From Phragmites australis (lineage: Eukaryota > Streptophyta > Magnoliopsida > Poales > Poaceae), in NCBI RefSeq assembly GCF_958298935.1, contig NC_084933.1, positions 31,024,334-31,088,333 on the forward strand: DNA of 64,000 nt. The letters run 5' to 3'. Within the stretch, counting starts at the first letter, position 1. Each line of letters starts with the position of its first letter. Below are positions 35,601 to 48,454 of this stretch, piece by piece. The position numbers and the translations under genes are program-made. The notes beneath the pieces were generated by a model. The model was given only the letters and a program-made list of their open reading frames with translations. It was not told where the DNA came from and made no database searches.

Positions 35601-36516
35601 GGTAGCGTCCTGAAGAATAAGTGAGCAAAAAGCTAAGAGACGTTAGCTAGCACTGCACAGGAAAAAAAAAAGAAGAAGACCGAATAATAAGATGAAGCAA
35701 CATGTAGCACAAAATTTAGCAAGAATGACAGTATCATAGCAAGATGATAAATAACATGATGCCTGCAGGAAATTGCTAATCATTTGTCTATACACATATA
35801 GCTAGTTATGTATCAGATAAAAGGGCCGGGATTGCTACATAGCTACAAATGGTAAGGTCTCATATGAAGTTGGGATGCGAAAAGGAGCTGAATTCTACTT
35901 CCTACAATTCCCTTCAGTGATCTTCTCATCCTGAAGTGATTAAAATGGCAAAGAAGATCTTACGAAGTGAACAGATCTCTACGCACAGACGAACACAACT
36001 TACATAACGAGAGCAGAAACCCTAGCTAGTCCGCAAAGAACAGCCGCGATGAAACCGGATCCAACATCTAGCTAGGGTCCCGCGAGTCGATACACAGATC
36101 CGAGCGCGCATCAAAACCCTAGAAACAACGTCGGAGAACCCCTAAATGACAAGATCACGGAGACTCCGACGCAGAATCAAGCAAGCATGGCGCGCGCGCG
36201 GGTGATGGTGCTACGACGTGAGGCGGCACTGACCGGGGGTCGGCTGGGACTGCGCGCGGTTCTTCGGCGGTAGTGGCGCGAGCTGTGGTGGGGGTGGCGG
36301 CACGGCGATCTGTGGGGAGTACGTGGGGCGTGGCACGGGCACCGGCATTGCCGCCGGCGTGGGGATCATGCCGGCAGGGTACTGGTGGTGCACGTTCGCG
36401 GCGCTCGGCGCGGTCCTGTGGATGGACGCCAGCAACGCCTGGTACTGCTCTTGCGTGAAGGCCCTGCCGTTGCCTGCGCCGGCGCCGCCGGCGGACGAGC
36501 CCTTCGCGTCGGCCAT
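32622..36516 (-). CDS. B3-domain transcription factor, AFL (ABI3/FUS3/LEC2) group, LFL1-like
   Basis: DNA-binding regulator of the seed-maturation type. Exons by eye, 5' to 3' on the minus strand: 36516-36234, 35609-35319, 34239-34112, 34032-33904, 33525-33436, 33292-33192, 33042-32996, 32915-32839, 32750-32622. All phases agree and give 424 residues. Seen: Ala/Pro-rich N-terminus with AFTQEQYQALLASI (exon 1), a Ser/Asn/Tyr-rich exon 2, and an acidic stretch in exon 4 (IESDYSEEQEPTP). A complete B3 fold spans exons 5-8 (about residues 284-390) with LRKGLTNSDVGNIGRIVVPK, DAEANLP, FWPNNKSRMYVLE, TGEFVRRHGLKQGD and IIYKNKNTGRY. Known: AFL B3 domains bind RY elements (CATGCA); rice LFL1 also affects flowering time. 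The best guess is LFL1 rather than IDEF1 or VP1, from the LEC2-like PKRDAEANLP. Introns 1-2 carry five telobox motifs. It appears intact. Confidence 0.88.
34506..36122. promoter_or_regulatory. Cluster of five telobox motifs in introns 1-2 of the B3 gene
   Basis: AAACCCTAA or AAACCCTAG on the plus strand at 34506-34514, 34707-34715, 35234-35242 (intron 2), 36017-36025 and 36114-36122 (intron 1). Known: teloboxes recruit TRB-type proteins and help place Polycomb repression on plant developmental genes; AFL genes are Polycomb targets. Whether these sites act is inference. Confidence 0.45.
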
Positions 36517-38751
36517 GCGGAGCAGCGACGTCGTCTTTGTATGGCTTGGTAGTGTGAGAGAAAATAGAGAGGCGGGGCGAGGTGATGGTGGCCGCGGCCG
36601 TGGCCTTCAAGAGGTGTGGGTGCTACTTGATTTAATTAGGACTTGGGGGAATTTTTTTGTAGAGGAGGAAGGAGATAGGAAAAGGAAGCCGGCCGGCGCT
36701 GCCAAACAAAGCACTATAAATGGAATGGAAGCCAAAAAAGAATGCGTTCATGAAGGGCTTGAGAATGATACTATATTCTATAGCTAGGGTTAAATCAAGG
36801 GTTTTGTGATAAGGTTATACCTTGTGTTTTATTTAGTGGTGAAGGCAATATTATTTTTTACCAATATGATTCTGATCATAAACCCGATACAATATTATGG
36901 AAGAATATTTATAAATAGCCTGAGTTGTTTATGTTTCCCTACAAAGCCCATGTCGCTTTTCGACAACAAATAGAGCCTACACGTACGTATGCACTCGTGC
37001 GCATCCGTAGCTGCTTTTAGTTTCCTTATAAAGAGGCAACGGTCGATTGAATGCTCCACTAATGAACTTTTGCTTCTTGTGTTGACTCGTATGGAAAGTT
37101 AAAGTAGTTACATACACATGCCGGGGTATAATGGCAAGTTTGTAAAATTCATGATCCTGAATCGGAATAGAGAAACTTCGGTGAGATAGTCTTTTATGAT
37201 AGGATCATCTAGGGTTGAGGATAGGGCACAAGAAATCACTAAAATTATTCATAATACGAGAATGTTCATGATTCTAATATAATTATGCTATGGTTCTATT
37301 ATGATCGTACATGATTATATGACTACAACTACGATACTACTAGATATGACTCTTGATACAACTTGAATCGTATTGGTGTTGATAGGATCCTACAACTAGG
37401 ATCACGGTTTTAACAACCTTAATATTGATAGGTCCGCTGTGGGTGTGAAGTAAAATCGTTCTCAATTTAAAAAAAAATCTATTACGATGTAGAACCGTAA
37501 AGTAACCATGAAACGTTTCTGTGAAAATTTGAAGAAAAATTTGAAGAAAAATTTCACCATGCTTGAAGAAAAGTCATGATGGTTGATTGGATAGCAAGCG
37601 GCACATCCATAATTCCAAGCCCCGCTTTAAAAAATAAATAAAAATCCAAGTCTCCTACAAGACAAATCTGGAGCGCGTCTCATTTTAATTTGCAAACTGA
37701 AGTTTGACTGCCGGTTCCAGTGCAGCAATACTACATGATGTGCTGCCGTCATGCGTGATACTTGGCATGACATGTGGACCCGCTGCGTCCCTGTAACACT
37801 GCCACTCGTCACTGCCATAGCTATAGTGACGCGAGTTTTGGCTACAGCTGCATGATAGGGCGCGGCGCGGCTGGCAGTGCACGGCCGTAGCATCGCTCAC
37901 GAGGCCAACGGTTTTCACATGGTTTTTCCACGAGGTTACATCTCGCCGGCTGGAGATGACCCCATAATCTGAAACGATATCATTTCCAAGTTTTCCTGTC
38001 ACGTTCTCGCTCTCATGATTAGCAACAATTAATCACTGTTTCTTTTTCTTAAAAACTTCAGTGGCCTAAAAGAAAACTCAAGTGCCAGATCCGTCAAGCT
38101 ATACATAGTCCAATCTGGCGGAACGAATGAACAGCGATCGAGCTACATAAAACGAGAACGATGAGCTAGGCCGTGAGAAAAGATCGTGCGATAGATGGTG
38201 CTCGTGCTATTGCCAGTCTGAAACACACGTCTGGTACCAAGAAACAGACGGAGAAAATTACACCATACGACACCCGCCGTAGCAGACTAGCAGTGCGATG
38301 TGCGATTATTCCTCACAGAAATGAAGAGCGATCAGGCGCTGAACCAGGAACATGGCAGCTAAGCGGATAGTCTATATAGTATCGCTTTACGACTATGGGA
38401 AATTTCTCGTTACACATGATCACTGCAAATATTTAACTACGCAACCAGTTCGGGAAAGTGGACATCAGAAACAGGACAGCAGGTATACAATTACAAATAA
38501 CAGATATACTGACTCAACCCCAACATCTAGCCTGATGGCTGCCAGACCGAGACATATAGCATGACGGCAACCATCCTGAAACACTTGCAGCAGGTGTACA
38601 TCGAGTGTTTGCATGGAACACAAGTGCATAATCTGCAATGTCCTCAAAATGCTACATGTAATAACAGTTTGTAATGTACAAGAGTATATTGATTGCTTTA
38701 TTGAGACATGGTAGAGCATCTACTAAAAGCAACACATGGATATTACGTCCC
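36517..38751. other. Region between the B3 and MYB genes
   Basis: Holds the B3 gene's upstream region (36517-about 37500) and the MYB gene's probable 3' untranslated part (from 38751 down). A frame at 38002-37685 on the minus strand has no recognisable family. Small A-rich direct repeat (aaatttgaagaa) near 37530. No extra gene is supported. Confidence 0.35.
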
Positions 38752-41513
38752 TCATCCATGAGATGATGGGGGTGGCATCGGATAGGCCATTGGAGCAATG
38801 TTTACTGGGGCACCAGGTACTACAGCTCCTGGAACCGGGGTGTGCATGCCATAGGCCATATGAGGTGGAGCAGGAACAGGCAGCGTAACTGGAGTCCCAA
38901 CCGCTGAGACAAGGGGGCCACCAACTGGCTGTCCAATTGTGGTACCATAAGCATCGACACCTGGAGGTGTATTTGCTGGCTGTGGAGATTGCTTAGAGGA
39001 TTTCCCAGGATTTGCAGCCTGCCCATTTGTTTGACCAGTGATTGGCCCCTGTGCAGCTGATGCATCTCTGTTGTTCACACTGGTGATGTCATGTATACTT
39101 GACCGTCGCCTCTCTCTGTTCATTGAGTTCAGACGAATAAAATACTTCTGTGCATGGCTAGCTACTTGAGTCGGTGTCCTTGAGATCACAAAGTTCCGTG
39201 AGATGCTCCGCCAGTCACCTTTGCCATACTTTTCAAGTCCAAGAAGGAACAATCTGCAAAATCAAAATCAAGTGGAAGAGCACATCAGTAGCAAGTAAAA
39301 CCTGGATGAAGGAAAGCTTCCTTAAAAAAAAAATCAGCTCCAGAAGAAAGGAGCAATAATTAGACTGAGAACATTCAGAAGAGGAAAGACAAAGCAGAAT
39401 GCATCATCTATGACTACATGCCACTCGAATTGTACTTCACAGCAAGCACGTGTCAATGACTAGAACACCTCTTTAATCTTTAGGTATATCTCACATGCTT
39501 GTGAATTAGCTGCATACTCAAGGCATTTCTAACCACTATTTGCTACTTCTTGCATACAACTGCTTCTGCTTCATCATTTCACTTTCTGACATTGGCTCAG
39601 CAAGTTAATTGTGAGTGGACACCATTTTCAGTCATTCAACCATTAAACTAAACATTAAATCACAAAGAAACCATCTTCTTTTTTTGTCACGGAAGTTCAC
39701 AAGAATTTCAACTTTATCACTCATACAACACACAAGATATTGTGAATTAATCACCTACCGGAAATACTGTAAACACGATAGTTTAGCAGGCCAACAAGAG
39801 GTTGCAGATAAAAATAGGAGTACTTGTAAAAGGTACATATAGCACCTACATGCACACACAAACATGTGATGACTTCTTCAGGATTTGCAATTTAACACCG
39901 AATAAAGCATTGCCCCAAACATGCCACGTACCAAATATCAGAAGATGCTAAGTAAAACACATGAGAACAGAAAAAGAGTGAGAGAGAGAACACACTAATA
40001 AGCATGAAACTAGGTATATAATAGAAACACCTAATCGCGTACATCGGTATACAATAGAAATACCAAACTATGTAACTGAAGTAGGAATAAGGAGAAAATA
40101 AAAGGTATATGGTAACCGAGTTTTCCTTTTTACTGGCACTAAAAACTATAGCATGGGCAATTAGTTTATCACGGTCTATTCAGCAATTCTTGAAAGACAG
40201 CTTGCCTGGAAAAGAAAATGGTCCATACAAGTCCATGACACAGAGGAAACAAACATAGAACATGGACAAATGCATCCAAAATGCTCTTATTGCTAAAAAC
40301 AATGACAAAAAGATTTTCATGCAGAAGGTGAAAGCAAATTAAACCATCTATAGCCCTGCTAATGATTATCCCACGCCTATATTGTTAAACCCAGTACAGT
40401 TTTTTTTGGGACCAAGTACAGATTGATGATGCAGTTCCAAACTTTAAGTATATTACACTCATTCCACCATGAAGCCATCTAATAGCATATCAATGACTGT
40501 TCGAAAGACGTTGACAATTCATAAATGAATAGAGTTGAATAATTGCGAGCGTTAGCCAAACTTACGAAGCATGCAGCATTTTATCAAATCCACCAATAGG
40601 TGAATGCCAGCTGAAAAGAATCATGCAGAACATACCTAATCCGCCAAAACGCACAAACTGACACTCCTCCATGCACTCAGCTTATCCGTTGAACAGCAGC
40701 AGCTAACTATCTAAGTAACAAATTTCCAGAATCTCCGACAGAATACGACAAGGACACAAAATAGAATATGCAATTCATCTACTGAAATGGAATTGGATCC
40801 TACCTGTGCTCGTCCCCAGCCCAGCCATAAAAGTTCAAGCAGGAGGAAACGGCCTAATGCCCTGATATGCACGATGCTGCAAACCGACCCACACCTAGTA
40901 GGCTAGTAGGTGGTACTGGCTCCCAATTTTGCCACCAAGAGTAGCAGGTAAAGTACCTAACCAGCTGCTTTCCAAAATCTATGGCAACTACACGGATTAA
41001 TTAGCATAATCCCCGATAAAACAGTAACGTTATATATTCTAACCCAGGCAATTCAGCTACCAATTAACCATCCATTGCAATTTTAGGCAAGAGAAACAGA
41101 GGTGAAGTCAACCTGTGCTCGTCCTCTGTCCAGGCGATCCCCTTCCTGCGCTCCTGCTCGGCCGACTTGGCCGACCCCTTCTCCCCGTGCCCCCCTCCTC
41201 CCCCGCTCCCCTTCTTCCCACCCCCACCGCCGCTGCCGCCTTCCTCGGCGCCGCCGTCAGCAGCATACGTCGGAAGCGGCACGCGCCCCGCGTCGATGCC
41301 GTCGACGTCCTCCACCAGCAGCTCGTAGTGCCGCCGGACCTCCTCCGCCGTCTTCCCCTCGACGACCTCCGCTATCTTCTGCCACCTCGCGTCCCCCTCA
41401 TCGTCCTCCTCCGCCATCGTCGCGACCGCGTTCTCGAACGCCTTCTCCTGCTCGCGGGTCCAGAGGCCGGCCCCCTCCTCGCCGCCGCTGCTGGTCGCCT
41501 CCTCCACGGCCAT
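38752..41513 (-). CDS. MYB-like (two SANT repeats, SHAQKYF) transcription factor, SRM1-like
   Basis: Two exons: 41513-41113 and 39253-38752, with an intron of 1.86 kb; the product has 300 residues. Seen: first SANT/MYB repeat around 16-70 ([37 protein letters not shown]), a Gly-rich linker (about 86-112), then [20 protein letters not shown]. The second MYB repeat carries SHAQKYF (166-172) and continues with [20 protein letters not shown]. The tail is Pro-rich and ends in [13 protein letters not shown]. This order and length match the DIVARICATA-type SRM1 family (Arabidopsis SRM1 is about 298 residues), a nuclear activator linked to salt and ABA responses. The intron falls inside the conserved EDEHR|LFLLG junction, as expected for the family. 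Start: ATG at 41513, just before the first SANT repeat. The leader contains a telobox (aaaccctaa). Apparently functional. Confidence 0.92.
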
Positions 41514-42716
41514 GGCTGCCGAGCAGAGCTGAGCCCGAGGATTAAACCCTAAGCGGAATCCACGAGTAGGGTTTCGAGGTTTTGGGGAAGGAAATGGAGT
41601 GGCGGCGCGGCGAGCTAAGAGGAGTGCCAATTTGGTTTTGGGAAGGGAATAAATTGGGGGCTTCGAGAAGCGGAGGGGAGGAGCCGGAGGAGGAGATCTA
41701 CCGGCCGGGGGACGTGCTACCTTACCGCGGGGATATTTTGGTTTCACCGCGCGCGGCTGCGGCTGCGGCTGCGAGAGAGACGGGGGTGGAGTGCAGTGCA
41801 GTGTCGGCCCTTCAGTGTGGGAGGAGCAGCGTCTTGGCCGCTGGCGCCGGCGGCCGGCCGTCTCAGCGCGGGAGTTCGATGATTGGCGCGGCGGCGAGAT
41901 AAGCCAATCGATCGAGGATGCATGACAATCATATTATAATATTCGGTCAATTGACTATCGAGCTCTAGTCGTTCCATTGTCAGTTAGCAAAAAAGACATT
42001 GCATTACAATATTTTTCAACTAACACCTCAAATCAAGAACAGGTAAAAAATAACAAAAGGGCAAAACTAAATTTCCTATACAAGTGTACCCTTACAAAAC
42101 GAAGACCATTTGCAAAGCAAAATATTTTCTATTGCGTGAATCTGTTATTATATAAAAACATAAAGCAATTTGATTTATTGCCATCGTCTTTAAAACAAGG
42201 TCGTATCACATTTGACATACCTACACCATAGTATCACATTACAAAATAGCTTCTTTACGTGTAATCACCCTAGAAGATTAGGTATCTGACCTAGTACTCT
42301 CTTTCATAAAAAAGTACTTATGTTTTTTTAACATAACACAATTATTAATGTGTATCTTTGGTCACGTTTTCTATTAAAATATATTTATAAAATTCAACAA
42401 ATTTACAAGATTATAAAAATATTTTTCAACATAAATCTACACATATAATTTTTCATATTTTCAAACTAAATTTGTTAAAAATTATTAGTAATCAAAGTTT
42501 TACAAGTTTAACCGGATCCCATCCAAAACGTGACGGATGCGGTGGATTTCCATTTTTCAGCCAAAAATTGAGAGGCCGATCTGTCTCCCGCGGTTTAAAA
42601 CCACCCTGGCAACGCAAAGCAAATCAAATCAAATTCGAAGCAGCGAGCCGAACGAGTCGGTAGAGGGGAGAGCACATTCACAGAATCTCTCTCGCCTCCC
42701 CTCACTCTCACTCGCC
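41514..42716. other. Shared upstream region of the MYB gene and the PRMT6 pseudogene
   Basis: A divergent intergenic stretch. GC-rich near the MYB gene (41514-41900), AT-rich from 41930 to 42480. Near 42297 there is ctctctttcataaaaaagta, which looks like one end of a Stowaway-type element; a partner end was not found. A CT-rich leader precedes the ATG at 42717. Confidence 0.35.
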
Positions 42717-45700
42717 ATGCTGCCGTCGCACCTCAACGGCCACTCCCCACTCGCGCGCCGCCGGGGAGTCCCCAGCCGCGGGGGCGGGATCAGGGGCGGC
42801 TTCTGCGGCGGCGCCGCTGGAGGAGCACGACCGCATCTACTTCCAGTCCTACTCCCACATCGGCATCCACGAGGCCATGATCAAGGTAAGCCTCAGCTCC
42901 GAACGCCCACATCCACATCCGCACCCGATTGAATCGCTTGCTCGTGCAGACCTTAAAACCCTTAAACCCTAAGTAGCTCGCCAAATCGCCTTGGGTGCCG
43001 TGTTTCGAATTCGATTAGTGATCTGGCTAAACAACGTGTGCTACGTTTCGTTTTGGCAGAACCGGGTCAGGACTGATGCTTACCGCACAGCGACCATGCA
43101 CCATCAGAAGTTCATCGAGGGGAAGGTAAAACTGCTCACCCTGAGTTGGGGGTTGGTTTAGTATTTGGACATGACGGAGGTCTAAATTTCAGTGATGGGT
43201 TCCAAAATTGTGCAGGTTGTGATGGATGTGGGGTGTGGGACTGGAATACTCAGTGTTCTGTGCTCGTGCTGGTGCAAAACGAGTAAGATATGGGATCCTT
43301 CTGTTGAAACATCTGTCCATTTTTTAAAAGTGTTGTGTTTGCGTTGGAGCATGTTGCTACTCTGCTTTGTTAGTTCTGGTCCTTTAGATGATACTAAAAT
43401 AATTTCACATCTGTTCCTACTCTTCATTTGTTGAATTCTGCTCTAGTGAATATTTGTATACCCTGTGCTAGGATCAAAATGTAATTTTGCAATTATACAG
43501 TTCTGCTTGCCAATCAGCAACTTAAATGAATTGTCTGTCCTAAAGCAACAAATATTGGAAGATAGAAATTTAAGACTTGATATTGTCCGTGCTATCAGAA
43601 AAGTAAACCCAGTTTAAATCTATCAGTTATATATTTCTATTTGACTTATGATTGTGACAGAAATCTGGGATAATTAAAAAAACTGGCAAGACTTGGGTTT
43701 TGACAGAACTGCATTTGACTAGAGTTGATATTGATTTGTTTTTCACAAATCTATTTGTTCTGCCTTCTGACTTGTTTTTTTTTCTTTTTCTTTCAGGTAT
43801 ATGCTGTAGAAGCTAGTGAAATCGCTACCCAGGTAACACGTTACTTCTGAAGATATGCTCCGTGTGCTTTCTTTCTTCTGTTTGATGTTTCTCTGTGACA
43901 TATCTAAATTTATGTTTCAACCATTTTCAAAGTGAGAAGTTCCATTAGGCTAGCTATACAATATATGAACCTAGTTTCAGTTAAAAATTACATGTTTGCA
44001 AAGTGACGTACCCAATGCAACGTGTTCCCATGATGAAAGATGATCCATTTGGCAGTATCTTGTAGTTACTTTGAACTTTCCTCTCCATCTGCCAGCATGA
44101 ATAGAATTTACCTGCCCATACCATGAGGTACAAGTAGGAATATGACAACATAGTACAAAGACATCTTAATCATCGCATATATAGAAGGGCACCTTTGTGA
44201 GTTTGTTTTCCACAAACAATTATGTTTATGGGTTTGCTGCGCAGTGAATTTTCTAGATTTTATTTACATCTGAAGTTTGTAGCTGCTTGTTTTCAGTAGT
44301 GAGGTTATTCTACAAAACTCTTCCTTTTCATGCAGGCTCATGAAATTGTAAAAGCAAATAATCTAACTGATAAGGTTGTGGTCATTCATGGTCGAGTTGA
44401 GGTGAGATTCTAATTTCATGTTTCTTTAGTTGGTGCTTGTTAGATTCCTTCCTTCATTATGTGTTGGCAACTTCGCATTACTGGTCTTTTGTGTTTCGAG
44501 CAAGTTTGGTACTTTTCTTCTCTATTGAAGGGTTATCTGCATTTACCTTGTTCTACAGCTCCTTGGTTTATTAGAGTGAGCACAATGTTAGCATGATCAG
44601 GGGAAAAATATGTGTTTCCTTTTGTATTTGTATGATTTATCTCTGCTTCATTATATCTTTATTGAATGCATTTACATTTTTGTTCCTTACTTTCTTGCCT
44701 TTTGATCTGCATTTTTTTTCATTACTGTTGAATTGACATTGCAGGATGTTGATGTTGAGGAGAAGGTTGATGTAATAATATCATAATGGATGGGTTATAT
44801 GCTTCTGTATGAGCTGCCTTTTTTTCAATGTAGTTCTTGTGGATCATTTGCATTGCATTTTGATGTGCTCTTACTTTTGTTAGTTCTAAATTCTTCTGAT
44901 TTTCTCTGTAGAGTATGCTGCCAAGTGTCCTATTTGCAAGAGATAAATGGCTTAAACCTGGGGGTCTTATTCTTCCTTCTCATGCTACGGTATAATTAGT
45001 ATATGAGGTTTAATTCCTCATGAATGAGTACTTGTACACACGTGCCCTCTGACACACAACAGCACAAACTCTTGAGGCACAGAAATAGCTCACTACTTTT
45101 TCAAGATGTACCTTCTACCTTGCCTGTTTGCTACTTTGCTTAAGTCATTAAATAAGTTTTTAGCTTAAATAGGTGGAAGAAATATCTCTGATGATTCTAA
45201 ATATTACTTGTTTCAAATGTAAAGGGTCTATCATATGAGGCCAGAAATACTATTCCCTGCACAAACTGAGCCTTGATTTACCATCTTTCACAATGAAACA
45301 CCAATGATGGTATGGTGAATCATTGTCCGAAGCTGAATGCTTATGCACGATTCTTTTCCATAGCTCTTCATGGCTCCCATAACAAATCCTGAGAGATATG
45401 AAGGCAGTGTTGATTTCTGGTGTGATGTCTATGGCATAAACAGTAAGTTACTACGATATTCTTTTAGAGTTCCAATATACATGGTAGTTGTCATCTGATC
45501 CTGGATGGTGGCTTCTGCACGCTGTAGTTTGATTTTGAGCTTTGTTGCTGCAGTGTCTGCTCGTGTCACTTGCCAAAAAACTTACATCTGAGGAACCATC
45601 CATTGAAACAATTGGCGGAGAGAATGTTTTAAGTTGGCCGTCTGTGGTGGGTCTTGGATAAGCTCCTGTGGATCATATTCACCTGTTTGAGGCTTATTGT

Positions 45701-46432
45701 GATTGAATTGTAATTGCATTTCTGACATTTTTTTTGTCCTTGGATGCATATTGTGGACAGGTCAAGCACATCAATTGCTGTACTTTCACAACTGAGGAAT
45801 TCAAAACTATAACAGCAAAATATAAAGTTTCATCAATGATGTTAGGTGAGTGATGTGTCTTCAGCCATATATAGTGTTCTTCCTGTGTGCTGAATTTGCT
45901 ATTTAGTTCCATTTTATTGTAGTTTGATAATATCTGTTATTTGATGTCATTTTAGTTGATTTAAGGAACTCTTGACACTGAATAATTTCAATTCCAAAAG
46001 TATGTCAAGTATAGAGCTAAATGTTATATTTTCTACACAACTTTGTAAATAGAAGTGCTTCTTTGTACCATGTGATTTAGGAGTAATATTGGCCAATTTG
46101 ACAAAAACCACAACAGATTTAAGGGTTGTTTTAGTTCTGTGCAAGATGCATTATTTTATTATTTGTAGTCATGACAATGATCCATCATCTCATTGATGTG
46201 TTTGATGCTCTTATGTTTGTTCCTTTTGTTTTTGTGGTTATCATGTCCATATGTATAGGGGATTTTGAACAGCGGGTTTTCAGATCTCTTTGTAACATGC
46301 AAGTTAAACCATAGGTATTCATCAACTGTGTAGTAACATTAGTTTTCCACATTGGCAATGAGCTCTGATTACATGTTAATCATAATGCGATAAGTGATCA
46401 TGTTCATGACCAGTCAGTATATTTCCTCATTC

Positions 46433-46497
46433 CCAAAAAGTGGCTAGAATGTTCAGATCTAGTTTTTAGATCTGAACATTCTAGCCACTTTTTTGGG
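46433..46497. repeat. Near-perfect hairpin (arms about 30 bases, 5-base loop)
   Basis: Left arm cccaaaaagtggctagaatg... (46433-46461) pairs with the right arm tagatctgaacattctagcc... (46467-46497), with one extra T in the right arm. It lies in the large intron of the PRMT6 pseudogene, directly before an array of shorter palindromes. Confidence 0.85.
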
Positions 46498-46624
46498 TAT
46501 CTAAAGGGCTTCCAATGAAAAAAATGATGAACTACAAAGTTGTAGATCTCGTTGAGGGCTATAATTTTTGTATAAAGTTTATCTCCATCTAAGATCATGT
46601 AAAAAAGTTATGATTCTTTTAATG

Positions 46625-46769
46625 GTGTCACCAAACCGTATGGCGACAATAGGCTGTGTCGCCAAACCGTGTGGCGACACAAGGCCTGACGGCTTTCATT
46701 AGGGCCCACAAAGCTGTGTCGACAAACCATGTGTCGATGTGAACGGCGTCACTCCACGGTGTGGCAACA
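46625..46769. repeat. Array of four imperfect 24-25-base palindromes
   Basis: Units start at 46625, 46656, 46716 and 46746. Each has the form gtgtcgcca, a 6-7-base centre (aaaccgtg), then tggcgacac. Unit 2 is an almost perfect inverted repeat; units 1, 3 and 4 are diverged. Together with the upstream hairpin they look like the inside or end of a transposon inserted in the intron (46430-46770). Confidence 0.7.
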
Positions 46770-48454
46770 TTGGTATATTTTTGAAAATTTTCAAAACCAA
46801 GTATTATTTTTGCTATTCCCGTTGGAAAAATTATTATTTAAAAAATCACAGCAAATCTGGTGCTTTTGCATTTATTGCTGTGGCATTCTTAGAAGCCTGT
46901 GGTTGTGAATGTAGAATATCTAAATTTATAGTTTTGGCAACTTATTGACCATAAGTAAAGAACTATGTTCGATTTATACAAGAACTTCAGATGGCAGCAT
47001 TAATCTTTTATGACCATTAATTATTTGTTCCTTCATAGTTCAATCTAAAGTTCTCAGCTGCATTTTTCCGCTATTTACTCTAATTGTGAAAAAAATTCTT
47101 GCTCTGCGGATATTTTTTCCTACCAATTTCACAGGATAATGATTTATCTTGGTTCCTTGATAAGAAACCTGAAACTCTTCTTTTGCCTGTGTGAAGCTCC
47201 TGTTCATGGCTTTGGTTTCTGGTTTGAGGTGGACTTCAATGGGCCTGCAGAGTCTTCTCACAACTTCCCTTCCAATTTGAATCCCCTTGATACAATACAG
47301 AAGAAAAGGTGACGAGGATTAGACGACACAGTTCTGCTGTCCACAGCCCCTGAGGATGAGCCAACCCATTGGCAACAGGTCTGATTTGTGATAACAGTCT
47401 TTTCCTTCACGAAACATTTCAGTTTTCAGTCACTCTTGCTCCTTTGCATAATATGATCTTGGACCATCTTCTGCAGACTATTTTTTACTTCCCTGATCCA
47501 ATAGAGGTGAAACAGGATCAAATTGTAGAAGGCTCTGTAACGGTGTCTCAGAGCGAGGAGAACCCTCGCTTTCTGAATATTCATCTCTTGTGCTCGTAAG
47601 TTTTTCTACCTGTCGTGCATCTATAGTTCTATGCAGATGCTACATCCACAGTTCTACTATGTTGGCCAAAGCAACGTGTTGCTCAAAACGTCTTGATATT
47701 ATCTTCTTATACTGTTTGGAATTTGTCTGTGGTGTCATTTTAGCTGTCCGTATAGGTAATTCGGAAATGCAAGGATGAACAATGGCATATGCTGTCTTCT
47801 TGTGCCATTAATACGTCATTCGTGGAGCTTTTGTTGGACACAAATTTAATGGGAAAAATCCTATGAAGAAATATAACAAAAGCAAGCCAATTGTCAAGCC
47901 CTCCCAGCCGTTGTATTCAAACATTTATGATTATATTTAGGAACAAGTTGACCCATATTGTCTTAGAATAAGCCATGATTTGATCTGAACTTTCCATGCA
48001 GAGGATGCATTAATCTGACAATTTGCAAGCTGTCCTGTAGTATAAAGGATATGTAGCTTTCCATCAAGTTTGCATTCACACTTGTGTTTAGCATCGTATC
48101 TTGAATTCTTGCTATCATGTTTTATGGCACTAGTTTTCACTTAATATACGAATATTCAGAACAAGATCTTTTATCTTGTGTTTATAAATCAGACTAGCAC
48201 AGTTCCCTGGCTTTTATCTCTTATGCTCATCATTTTATTTTGGGGCATTTGCAAATACTTCTCTGGTTTTTATTTTTTGTAAGGATACCACTCGAATGAT
48301 AGTTTTAATGGCATTTTTGTAATTTTCTAGTGGCAAGCTTGCAATAACACCAGGAGTAATGGTTTCTTTGCAATTGTTTCTTTTATTTTTGTACAACAGC
48401 ACGGGAGGACAAACGTTGATGAAAGACTGTCATGCTATGAAGTGGTGTTTGTAA

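Larger units (their letters stand above)
42717..48454 (+). pseudogene. PRMT6-type protein arginine methyltransferase pseudogene
   Basis: Seen: 13 exon-like blocks at 42717-42885, 43060-43125, 43216-43282, 43797-43832, 44336-44401, 44745-44813, 44912-44989, 45364-45442, 45554-45646, 45761-45845, 47197-47378, 47477-47595 and 48410-48454. They read like a plant PRMT6: MLPSHLNGHSPLARR, EEHDRIYFQSYSHIGIHEAM, VVMDVGCGTGILSV (SAM motif I), MLPSVLFARDKWLKPGG, LFMAPITNPERYEGSVDFW, FYFPDPIEVKQDQI. Damage: a 1-base shift inside exon 1 before EEHDR; exon 3 is 2 bases short right after motif I; TAA at 44784-44786 replaces the glutamate codon of the double-E SEWMGYMLLYE motif; the exon 6 donor is CT instead of GT (44814); exon 9 is 2 bases short; TGA at 47310-47312. 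Known: PRMT6 deposits asymmetric dimethylarginine on histone H3 and other proteins. This copy cannot make an active enzyme. Most splice sites survive, so death looks fairly recent. Confidence 0.9.

Noticed and set aside
41514..41747. Upstream in-frame extension of the MYB gene to 41747
   Set aside because: The extra residues are Pro/Arg-rich and end in leader sequence; the ATG at 41513 gives the length and N-terminus (MAVEE) of SRM1-type proteins.
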